Positions 57,569-64,000 of a DNA stretch of 64,000 nucleotides are shown one piece after another. Below the pieces are notes generated by a model, which made no database searches, was not told the DNA's origin, and saw only the letters and a list, made by a program, of their open reading frames with translations. The first letter of the stretch is position 1. Each line of letters opens with the position of its first letter. Made by a program: the position numbers and the translations under genes. Source of the stretch: Methanoregulaceae archaeon UBA467 (GTDB lineage: Archaea; Halobacteriota; Methanomicrobia; Methanomicrobiales; Methanospirillaceae); assembly GCA_002503825.1 (NCBI GenBank), contig DASP01000001.1, forward strand, positions 124,001 through 188,000. The letters run 5' to 3'.

Positions 57569-57725
57569 GGCAGGGTTGATCAGGATTCTGTTATTTTTTA
57601 AAAGAATGAAGCACGGTCCCTGTCGCATTGTGGGGACGCACACATGCGATCACCGGGCATCTGCCCCGGGAGTGTCGCAATGAGAAGTGCGGTGAAAGAG
57701 GAATAGCGAGAGAACGGGAAGGGTT
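57569..57725 (+). repeat. Dispersed intergenic repeat, copy B
   Basis: Blocks in order: GGCAGGGTTG, TTATTTTTTAAAAGAATG, then the 115-nt core from GCACGGTCCC at 57611 through CGCATTGTGG, ACGCACACATGCGATC, TGCCCCGGGAGTG, CGCAATGAG and CGAGAGAACGGGAAGGGTT. The stretch CGCATTG can pair with CAATG further on; copy A keeps the pair as CATTG/CGATG with a wobble. Weak similarity to copy A may extend 40 nt further. Confidence 0.8.
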
Positions 57726-57920
57726 ACCTATGAAAATGGTGGAACAACCCACAATATAAGGAGATTTTGAATAGACATTCTCATGGTTCCGGAGTGAACC
57801 TTACTGGTTCATGTTCCGTTTCAACAGAGTTTTTTTAAACCCTCTTTGTAAAGGACTTTTTTTATCAGATGAATTTTATTAAGTATCTGCAGCCCGCAGA
57901 TCATTCCCGCCCGGAGGTCA

Positions 57921-57946
57921 TTTAATTACGTAATTACGTAATTAAA
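57921..57946. promoter_or_regulatory. 26-bp perfect palindrome
   Basis: The sequence is TTTAATTACG followed by TAATTACGTA and ATTAAA, a perfect palindrome over 26 bp with overlapping TAATTACG units. It sits about 70 nt downstream of the nusA stop. Palindromes this long are rare by chance and suggest a binding site for a dimeric regulator or a cruciform-forming element. No gene starts beside it. Confidence 0.6.
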
Positions 57947-57989
57947 ACGTCTGAAACGGACCTTTTTTAGAGAGTGCCCAGGTATAGTC

Positions 57990-58010
57990 AAAAAAAACTG
58001 TAAAAAAAAA
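57990..58010 (-). terminator. T-rich terminator after nusA
   Basis: On the minus strand a T9 run (58010-58002) and a T8 run (57997-57990) follow the nusA stop at 58016. Two long oligo-T runs are a typical archaeal intrinsic terminator. It probably ends the rpoB'-rpoA1-rpoA2-rpl30e-nusA message. Confidence 0.6.
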
Positions 58011-58015
58011 GAGGC

Positions 58016-58462
58016 TTACTGGGACTCGTTTGAAACGAGCTGCACATCTGCAATGTTGTGCTGTCTCTGCGCGAGCTTTTTTGCCTTGAAAATATTTTTC
58101 CCTTCTTTGCCTATCGCGATTCCACGATCTTCATCCCTGACTTCAATGTGGGCGATCTGCTCCTCGTCCTCTCCCTCAAAATCTATTGAGGTTACCTGGG
58201 CCGGAAGGAAACAGTTCCTGAGGAACTGTTCAGGGTTGTTCGAGTACTCGACTACCTCGATCTTCTTGCCCATGACATCCATTGCCTTCTTTATGCTGGC
58301 ACCGTTTTTCCCGATGGCCAGACCCATTTCACCGGTATTGACCACAAAGATAATCCGGTTGTTACGGTCGTCTATCACACAATCCCTGCTTCCAGCTCCT
58401 GTGAGCCGTTCGAACTGGGATATAAGGCGGATACAGTCCTCTGTTAATAAAACTTCAGGCAT
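58016..58462 (-). CDS. nusA: NusA-like transcription factor (archaeal KH-domain form)
   Basis: A 148-residue protein made of two KH domains, the archaeal NusA type without the S1 and N-terminal domains of bacteria. GKNGASIKKAMDVMGKKIEVVEY (first KH) and GKEGKNIFKAKKLAQRQHNI (second KH) carry the GxxG loops. It binds RNA and acts with RNA polymerase in elongation or termination. It follows rpl30e directly in the canonical order. The usual next gene, rps12, is absent; a terminator follows instead. Confidence 0.95.
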   Translation of the reverse strand: MPEVLLTEDCIRLISQFERLTGAGSRDCVIDDRNNRIIFVVNTGEMGLAIGKNGASIKKAMDVMGKKIEVVEYSNNPEQFLRNCFLPAQVTSIDFEGEDEEQIAHIEVRDEDRGIAIGKEGKNIFKAKKLAQRQHNIADVQLVSNESQ

Positions 58463-58463
58463 A

Positions 58464-58754
58464 TTACGCCCTCTTCAGGCTCAGGATATCGGATTCGCCC
58501 GGGTTTATCACTGCAAGAGCGCTTACCATGAACGGTTTACCGCATGCCTTCCCGAGCTGAACGCTTGATCCCTCAAAGGTGTAGACAAATATGTTCTCAT
58601 TTCCCTTGATCGTTTCTTTGAATTTTGCAGGACAGTTCTCGGCCACAACAACCAACTGGGCCTTGCCCTCCTGAATACATTGTTCGGTTTTATTCTGGCC
58701 GAGCAGGACATCGCCTGTTTTGATAGCCCTTCTCAACGAAGCATTGAAATCCAT
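58464..58754 (-). CDS. rpl30e: 50S ribosomal protein L30e (eL30)
   Basis: A 96-residue L7Ae/L30e-family RNA-binding protein: MDFNASLRRAIKTGDVLLGQNKTEQCIQEGKAQLVVVAENCPAKFKETI, then GSSVQLGKACGKPFMVSALAVINPGESDIL. It lies between rpoA2 (10 nt) and nusA (1 nt), the standard archaeal place. Recognises a kink-turn in rRNA. Confidence 0.96.
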   Translation of the reverse strand: MDFNASLRRAIKTGDVLLGQNKTEQCIQEGKAQLVVVAENCPAKFKETIKGNENIFVYTFEGSSVQLGKACGKPFMVSALAVINPGESDILSLKRA

Positions 58755-58764
58755 TACAATTCTC

Positions 58765-59928
58765 CTAATTCATAGGTTTCGCTATAAGTTTGACATCTCC
58801 GGTGCCGAGCTGGATTGGCTGACCCACGATCACGTTCTCAGTGACACCGCTCAGTTCATCCACCTCATTTGCCACAGCGGCATCGAGGAGATGGTTCACA
58901 GTGACCTCAAAGGCTGCACGTGAAAGGACGCTTTCCTTTTCACCTGCAATACCATGACGCCCAATCTGTTTGACCTCTCCTTCCATGCACATCATATCGG
59001 CAACCAGCATAATATGCCTGACATCCACGGCGATACCCTGTTCATTCAATGTAGCAAGAGCTTCATGAATAATAGCATTGCGGGCGGCTTCTATTCCAAG
59101 CACCTGAGATATCTCACTGATGTTGTTGGTACGGGTACGTGTGGTATCCACACCGTCAACATCGAATACGTCTTTTAGGTTGGAGCCTTCAGTATAAAGT
59201 ATATACTCTCCGCTCTCCTTTCGCACGACAACCCGTTCGATATCGTCTATGCCCTGGACGATAACATTACGGACATGCTCTGCGAGCTGGAATAAATTCT
59301 GGTAACTTTCCCGGTTTTTTGGCATGAAGACAATGGTCGCATCCTGGTCATTATTCTCATAGTCAAAGTCGCGGTAGTGGCGCCGGTCACGGATCTTGCG
59401 CGGCGCCGTCTCAACGATGGTGGAGACTGCGATCTTCCTCTTGTCGCATACTGCCGTGTTTAAATGCACAACAATCTGCATGTTCTCCATATCGATGGTA
59501 ATATCCCCGAATTCGTGCAGGGGGGCCGCTTCTATCTGCCAGCTCACTTCACGTGCCTTGTCCCTGTCACCTGAGTATTCAGGCTGAAGATAGATTGTCA
59601 TCGTCGGAGTGCTCGGCTCCTTCCTCGCATCCATGATCTCGATAAGACGTGGAAGCCCCAGCGTGACGTTAATCTCGGCCACACCGGCATAGTGGAATGT
59701 TCGCATGGTCATCTGCGTGCCGGGCTCACCAATTGACTGTGCTGCAATGATCCCCACCGCTTCGCAGGCCTCTATCCTTGTTTTCTGGTACTCCTCGCGG
59801 ACCCTGTTGAGAATGGTATCAAACTGTTCTGCCGGGATGTCTCTGCCATTAAGGTATTTTAGCAGCTGTTCCTTGGTTTTTTCAGTAAGATCAGCATCAC
59901 TAATCCTTTTTTCCTGTTCGGGCAGCAT
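58765..59928 (-). CDS. rpoA2: DNA-directed RNA polymerase subunit A'' (Rpo1C)
   Basis: The C-terminal half of the split largest subunit, 387 residues. Motifs: EAVGIIAAQSIGEPGTQMTMRTFHYAGVAE (trigger-loop region), GLPRLIEIMDARKEPSTPTMTIYL, and LSRAAFEVTVNHLLDAA at the end. It directly follows rpoA1, the stop of A' at 59929 abutting. Archaeal A'' ends without the eukaryotic C-terminal repeats. No intein or insertion. Confidence 0.97.
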   Translation of the reverse strand: MLPEQEKRISDADLTEKTKEQLLKYLNGRDIPAEQFDTILNRVREEYQKTRIEACEAVGIIAAQSIGEPGTQMTMRTFHYAGVAEINVTLGLPRLIEIMDARKEPSTPTMTIYLQPEYSGDRDKAREVSWQIEAAPLHEFGDITIDMENMQIVVHLNTAVCDKRKIAVSTIVETAPRKIRDRRHYRDFDYENNDQDATIVFMPKNRESYQNLFQLAEHVRNVIVQGIDDIERVVVRKESGEYILYTEGSNLKDVFDVDGVDTTRTRTNNISEISQVLGIEAARNAIIHEALATLNEQGIAVDVRHIMLVADMMCMEGEVKQIGRHGIAGEKESVLSRAAFEVTVNHLLDAAVANEVDELSGVTENVIVGQPIQLGTGDVKLIAKPMN

Positions 59929-62568
59929 TCAGACCTCCTCCTTTAAAACACTTTCAACGATTCCCTTCACGTCCACCGGGTCCCCGAAACAGCTCTTCAT
60001 GGGATCAGTGCCGTCTTCACCGTACCTGAACTGAATAATTTTCCCGCCTGTTGACCTGACTGTTCCGTCATACGCAACTTTCAGGTCCTGAAGTGCATTG
60101 ATCAGGCGTCGCTGAAGGTATCCGCTCTGTGACGTCCTGACTGCCGTATCAACAAGACCTTCACGACCCCCAATGGCATGGAAGAAGAATTCCGTCGGGT
60201 TCAACCCTGACTTGTAGCTGTGCTCGATAAAACCATGCGCATCTGAACCACGGTCTCCCTTCCTGAAGTGAGGGAGGGTACGGTCATCGTATCCTCTCAT
60301 GATCCTCTCACCACGGACCGACTGCTGCCCGACACACCCTGCCATCTGCGTGAGGTTCAGCATGGACCCCCTGGCCCCGCTGACCGCCATTACCACGGCA
60401 CTGTTTCCGAGCCCGAGATGCCGGCCTGCAATTTCACCGGTACGGTCTCGGGCTTTCCCGAGAACCTGCATGATCTGCATTTCAAGGGTCTCTTCAGGAG
60501 TCCTCCCCGGCATGGGCTCAAGCTGGCCGTCCTCGTATATTCGTATACGACGCTGGACATCGATCTTGGCGTTCTGGAGCACTTCGTCTATCTGCCCGTA
60601 TTCGGTCTTTGAAAGATCTTCATCATCAATACCGAATGAGAACCCGTCCAGCATGATGGAACGTATGGAGAGCTCAGTGATATCATCGATAAATTCGGCT
60701 GCCCGCTTCATTCCGTACTGGCGGATAATGCGCTGAACAATCTGGCCGTCAAATGCCCCGATTGCCTTTTTATCAATGGTTCCCGACTCAAGTTTTCCGT
60801 CAAAGATACGGACATATGCATCACGTTCACAGAGTTCGCGCTGACAGGTCTCGCAGTTCTGGCATGAACTCGCCTTGAAGACCATATTAAGCTCTGTTGG
60901 AAGGATCGTTGAGAAAACCTGTTTGTTGCTCCACTTGTTTACCTTCCCGGCTGTCATTCCCGCCGGGGGCAGGTTATAAAGAGGCATGTTCTTGAGCAGG
61001 TACAGTGCTTCCTGCTTTGTAAACCAACGCAGCTGGTTCGTGAGCATGAATATGCCTGATATGTGATCGTGAATACCGCCGATGATAGGGCCTCCGAATC
61101 GTGGAGAGAGAAGGTTCTCCTGTACACTCACGAGGATTGCTGCTTCTGCACGAGCCTCCTCAGTCTGCGGAACGTGCAGGTTCATTTCGTCACCATCAAA
61201 GTCGGCGTTATACGGCGGGCAGACCGCGGGGTTAAGGCGGAACGTCTTGCCACCCATCACCTTCACCCGGTGTGCCATGATACTCATACGGTGGAGTGAC
61301 GGCTGCCGGTTGAAGAGGACGATATCCCCATCCCTTAACTGGCGTTCTACGGTCCAGCCCGGTTCAATCATGTCGGCAACAGTGTCAAGGTTCCCTTCTG
61401 CAAGTCGCATACGGCGCTTGTCGGGACGAATGGCATAGTTTGCACCACAGGGATGACCGAGGGAGGGCCGTACAGGACCGTTTCGTAAAATCTGTTTTAA
61501 TTCTTCGATGTTATACGACGTAACCCGGACTGGTATGGACATCTCGTTGGCAATTGCCAGCGGGATTCCCACCTCAAGGACACTCAGGTTCGGATCGGGA
61601 GATATGACCGTACGGGCTGAGAAATTGACACGTTTCCCGGAAAGTGATCCCCTGAAACGGCCGTCTTTTCCCTTCAGGCGCTGCGAGAGGGTTTTTAATG
61701 GCCGGCCGCTGCGATGGCGTGCAGGGGGACACCCGGCAACCTCGTTGTCGAGATAGGTGGTGACATGGTACTGCAGGAGTTCCCAGAGGTCTTCAATGAT
61801 CAGCTGCGGCGCACCTGCATCCTGGTTTTCCTTGAAACGCTGGTTGATACGGATAATATCGACCAGCTTGTGGGTCAGGTCATCTTCAGACCGCTGACCG
61901 TTTTCAAGGATAATCGATGGCCTCATGGTGACAGGAGGAACAGGAAGGACCGTGAGAATTGTCCATTCCGGTCTTGCGACGTCGGGATTTATTCCGAGGT
62001 GCCGAAGATCATCGTCTGGTATTCTCTCGAGACGGGCCCTGATATCTGCAGGAGTAAGCTTATGCTCTATCTTCTTTCCCTCTTCAACCACAACCTCTGA
62101 GAAGGTTGTCGGTTTCTCGAAGTTGATCTTCAGCTGCTGCTCACCGCAGTGAGGGCATACCCGCTCTTTTTTGATGTCTTTTTCTGAGAGGACATCCCCT
62201 GTCAGGTCATCCTCGGTTCCGACCACCTTTTCAATCTCTTCAGGTGAGAGAAGCAGCCTGCTGCAGCTTCTGCAGGTGACACGGAGCAGTTTTCTGATCA
62301 ACCGGGTGTACCCGACGTGGATCACGGGCTTTGCCAGTTCAATATGCCCGAAATGGCCGGGACATTCGCTTGCCTTCTGGTCACAGGTCTTACACCTGAG
62401 CCCGGGATCAATGACCCCAAGGTTCAGGTCCATCAGGCCCTGGGGATAGGGAAAACCGTCATCATCGTAGGTATCCGCCCAGATAATTTTGCGGACACTC
62501 ATGGTACGGATTTCCTTTGGAGAAAGTAATCCAAATTCAATTTTTCCAATTCGTTTTGGGCTGGGCAT
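59929..62568 (-). CDS. rpoA1: DNA-directed RNA polymerase subunit A' (Rpo1N)
   Basis: The N-terminal half of the largest subunit, 879 residues. Zinc ligands are in CKTCDQKASECPGHFGH (59-75), a second set in CRSC and CPHCG (99-141), and the catalytic magnesium loop NADFDGD is at 454-460. GRFRGSLSGKRVNFSARTVI and KPLYNLP-like segments are also typical. GAGGAGGTGTACC lies before the ATG. It is between rpoB' and rpoA2, coupled to the next gene. Confidence 0.97.
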   Translation of the reverse strand: MPSPKRIGKIEFGLLSPKEIRTMSVRKIIWADTYDDDGFPYPQGLMDLNLGVIDPGLRCKTCDQKASECPGHFGHIELAKPVIHVGYTRLIRKLLRVTCRSCSRLLLSPEEIEKVVGTEDDLTGDVLSEKDIKKERVCPHCGEQQLKINFEKPTTFSEVVVEEGKKIEHKLTPADIRARLERIPDDDLRHLGINPDVARPEWTILTVLPVPPVTMRPSIILENGQRSEDDLTHKLVDIIRINQRFKENQDAGAPQLIIEDLWELLQYHVTTYLDNEVAGCPPARHRSGRPLKTLSQRLKGKDGRFRGSLSGKRVNFSARTVISPDPNLSVLEVGIPLAIANEMSIPVRVTSYNIEELKQILRNGPVRPSLGHPCGANYAIRPDKRRMRLAEGNLDTVADMIEPGWTVERQLRDGDIVLFNRQPSLHRMSIMAHRVKVMGGKTFRLNPAVCPPYNADFDGDEMNLHVPQTEEARAEAAILVSVQENLLSPRFGGPIIGGIHDHISGIFMLTNQLRWFTKQEALYLLKNMPLYNLPPAGMTAGKVNKWSNKQVFSTILPTELNMVFKASSCQNCETCQRELCERDAYVRIFDGKLESGTIDKKAIGAFDGQIVQRIIRQYGMKRAAEFIDDITELSIRSIMLDGFSFGIDDEDLSKTEYGQIDEVLQNAKIDVQRRIRIYEDGQLEPMPGRTPEETLEMQIMQVLGKARDRTGEIAGRHLGLGNSAVVMAVSGARGSMLNLTQMAGCVGQQSVRGERIMRGYDDRTLPHFRKGDRGSDAHGFIEHSYKSGLNPTEFFFHAIGGREGLVDTAVRTSQSGYLQRRLINALQDLKVAYDGTVRSTGGKIIQFRYGEDGTDPMKSCFGDPVDVKGIVESVLKEEV

Positions 62569-62580
62569 GGTACACCTCCT

Positions 62581-64000
62581 CTATACTACATCCTCAAGCT
62601 TCAGTCTGGGTGCGATTCCCATGCTCTTCATCTCATCGAGGAGGAGCTTGAATGCATATGACATCTCGACCGGGTAAATATCGGTCTCACCGCCACAGGC
62701 AAGGCACCGGGTACTGTTTGCCCTGCGGTCAAGCATTGCGACCATTCCGCAGTTTGCACAGACATACTCCTGCACCTTATCTGATTCGTCGAGAAGGCGC
62801 TCTTTTAAGGCCATCGCTGCACCGTGTCCAATCATTACGTCACGTTCCATCTCACCGAAACGCAGACCTCCTTCACGGGCACGCCCTTCAGTCGGCTGAC
62901 GTGTCAGCACCTGCACAGGCCCGCGGGACCTGGCATGCATCTTGCTCGACACCATGTGGTACAGTTTCTGGTAATAGATTACGCCGACATAGATGTCGGC
63001 TTTGAACCTTCTGCCGGTAATGCCATCATACATCACTTCCCGGCCAGTATGTGCGAATCCAAGGCTTTTAAGGGATTTCCTGATGTCTGCTTCGATTTCT
63101 CCGGAGAAGGCCGTGCTGTTGATGCGTCGACCCTCGAGGGACCCGACTTTACCGCCGATCATTTCTAGCATATGTCCGACGGTCATACGGCTGGGAATAG
63201 CATGCGGATTGATGACGAGGTCGGGTGCAATTCCGGTTTCGGTGAAGGGCATGTCCTCCTGCGCCGATATAAGGCCGATAACTCCCTTCTGTCCATGCCG
63301 GGATGCAAATTTGTCGCCTACTTCAGGGACACGGAGGTCCCTGGTCCTCACTTTGACCAGCCTTGAGCTGTTCTCTCCCTCTGTAATGATCACGGTGTCG
63401 ACAATGCCATGCTCGTTACTTCGCATGGTAACCGATGTATCACGCCTTTTTTCAACAGTAATCAGGTCGCTTGTCGGCTCTTCGAGGAACCGTGGCGGAG
63501 ACGTCTTGCCGATGAGCACGTCTTTCTCTGCTACAACGGTCTCAGGATTGATGACGCCGTCATCGTCCAGGTTCTTATATGACTCAGCGCCGTGTGCCCC
63601 GGTGACTTCCTCGTCAGGGATTTCAATACGGTCAACCTGGCCGCCAGGGTAACGCCGCTCTTCACCTTCGTATGTCCTGAAAAAGTGCGAACGCCCAAGA
63701 CCGCGTTCGATGGATGCCTTGTTAAAAATCAGTGCATCCTCAATGTTATACCCCTCGTAACTCAGGATTGCCACGACAAAGTTCTGTCCGGCAGGCCGGT
63801 CGTCGGAGCCGATAAGGTCCGAGGTCTGGGTATGAACAAGTGGTTTCTGGACATAATGGAGGAGATGCCCCCTTGTATCAGGACGGAGCTTCATGTTTGC
63901 CGCACCAAAACCAAGTGCCTGCTTTACCATTCCCGCGCCCATTGTAACACGGGGACTTGCATTATGTTCCGGGAAGGGTACGTGCGCTGCTCCGATACCA
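62581..64000 (-). CDS. rpoB1: DNA-directed RNA polymerase subunit B' (C-terminal part of the B subunit), 5' end outside window
   Basis: The visible part is about 473 codons; the frame stays open to the window edge (HVPFPEHNASPRVTMGAGMVKQ read just before the first in-window Met). Recognised: the FNKASIERGLGRSHFFRTYEG region, KTSPPRF, the GQKGVIGLI segment with DMPFTETGIAPDLVINPHAIPSRMT, and the C-terminal zinc finger CANCGMVAMLDRRANSTRCLACG. This is the C-terminal half of RPB2. In many methanogens B is split into B'' and B'; that cannot be decided here. It heads the operon in this window, 12 nt before rpoA1. Confidence 0.96.
   Translation of the reverse strand, partial: GIGAAHVPFPEHNASPRVTMGAGMVKQALGFGAANMKLRPDTRGHLLHYVQKPLVHTQTSDLIGSDDRPAGQNFVVAILSYEGYNIEDALIFNKASIERGLGRSHFFRTYEGEERRYPGGQVDRIEIPDEEVTGAHGAESYKNLDDDGVINPETVVAEKDVLIGKTSPPRFLEEPTSDLITVEKRRDTSVTMRSNEHGIVDTVIITEGENSSRLVKVRTRDLRVPEVGDKFASRHGQKGVIGLISAQEDMPFTETGIAPDLVINPHAIPSRMTVGHMLEMIGGKVGSLEGRRINSTAFSGEIEADIRKSLKSLGFAHTGREVMYDGITGRRFKADIYVGVIYYQKLYHMVSSKMHARSRGPVQVLTRQPTEGRAREGGLRFGEMERDVMIGHGAAMALKERLLDESDKVQEYVCANCGMVAMLDRRANSTRCLACGGETDIYPVEMSYAFKLLLDEMKSMGIAPRLKLEDVV

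Larger units (their letters stand above)
57439..58015. other. Intergenic region with repeat copy B, a 26-bp palindrome and the end of the RNA polymerase operon
   Basis: A 577-nt gap between the surface-protein gene (plus) and nusA (minus). It contains short T runs after the surface-protein stop (57452-57465), repeat copy B (57569-57725), the palindrome at 57921-57946 and the T-rich terminator of the nusA operon (57990-58010, minus strand). No convincing gene. Confidence 0.6.

Noticed and set aside
1..64000. CRISPR arrays, rRNA genes, insertion sequences, phage genes and toxin-antitoxin pairs
   Set aside because: Read through on both strands; no spaced direct repeats of CRISPR type, no rRNA segment and no transposase, integrase or capsid-like protein found. 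The PIN protein is fused to an ATPase and KH domain, not a VapC toxin.

Overview
The window is a chromosomal segment of a methanogenic euryarchaeon, most likely of the Methanomicrobiales. The evidence is archaeal RNA polymerase genes with a split A'/A'' subunit and an iron-sulfur RpoD, eukaryote-like ribosomal proteins, topoisomerase VI, the archaeal mevalonate route, deoxyhypusine synthase, and euryarchaeal families such as MEMO, DUF473, DUF5611, V4R and OapB/OapC. Many starts have a TATA-like box about 27 nt upstream of the ATG. No transposase, CRISPR array, phage gene or rRNA is visible. The order-level placement is an inference.

Layout. From 44 to 16418 almost everything is on the minus strand: a UbiB-type kinase, gltX, an isoprenoid block (prenyl diphosphate synthase, RNase J, type 2 IPP isomerase, isopentenyl phosphate kinase, mevalonate kinase), MEMO, then the classical archaeal series rps13-rps4-rps11-rpoD-rpl18e-rpl13-rps9-rpoN-[tRNA-Pro]-rpoK-eno-rps2. 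tRNA-Ser and deoxyhypusine synthase lie upstream. From 16809 to 20756 are five tandem CBS-domain genes with about 18 CBS motifs, divergent from an Era-like GTPase/OapB/OapC operon (20981-22388). Translation factor aIF1, a B12-dependent ribonucleotide reductase and a divergent cobyric acid synthase follow. From 26430 to 31069 are small, surface, coiled-coil and cofactor genes (nadM, larB). From 31084 to 35186 is hisS-top6B-top6A.

From 35342 to 46411 lies an accessory region. It holds a type IV pilus/Tad-like ATPase with two membrane platform proteins, three roadblock-like proteins (one membrane-anchored), a DUF2226-like protein, a MinD-type ATPase with a small membrane partner, a two-V4R protein, a protein ending in a Cna/carboxypeptidase-regulatory-like fold, and a prepilin peptidase. 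Housekeeping genes resume (hisI, PIN-KH ATPase, leuS, DUF5611, a PAC2-type protein, DUF473). A gene-poor stretch then carries tRNA-Arg and a 1,125-residue DUF11/PKD surface protein. The window closes with nusA-rpl30e-rpoA2-rpoA1-rpoB' (minus strand, rpoB' cut by the window edge).

The most notable unexplained structure is a dispersed repeat of about 155 bp, seen three times (minus strand 16513-16668; plus strand 53150-53300 and 57569-57725), always in intergenic DNA. Each copy has a T-rich, TATA-like stretch in front of a conserved 115-nt core that keeps a pairing across copies and retains traces of one reading frame. It may be a noncoding RNA family or a small non-autonomous element. Other points of interest are a shared, symmetrically placed TATA box between the B12-dependent ribonucleotide reductase and the B12-synthesis gene cobQ, a 26-bp perfect palindrome after the RNA polymerase operon, and the pilus/roadblock/MinD neighbourhood as a possible polarity or surface-machine module.
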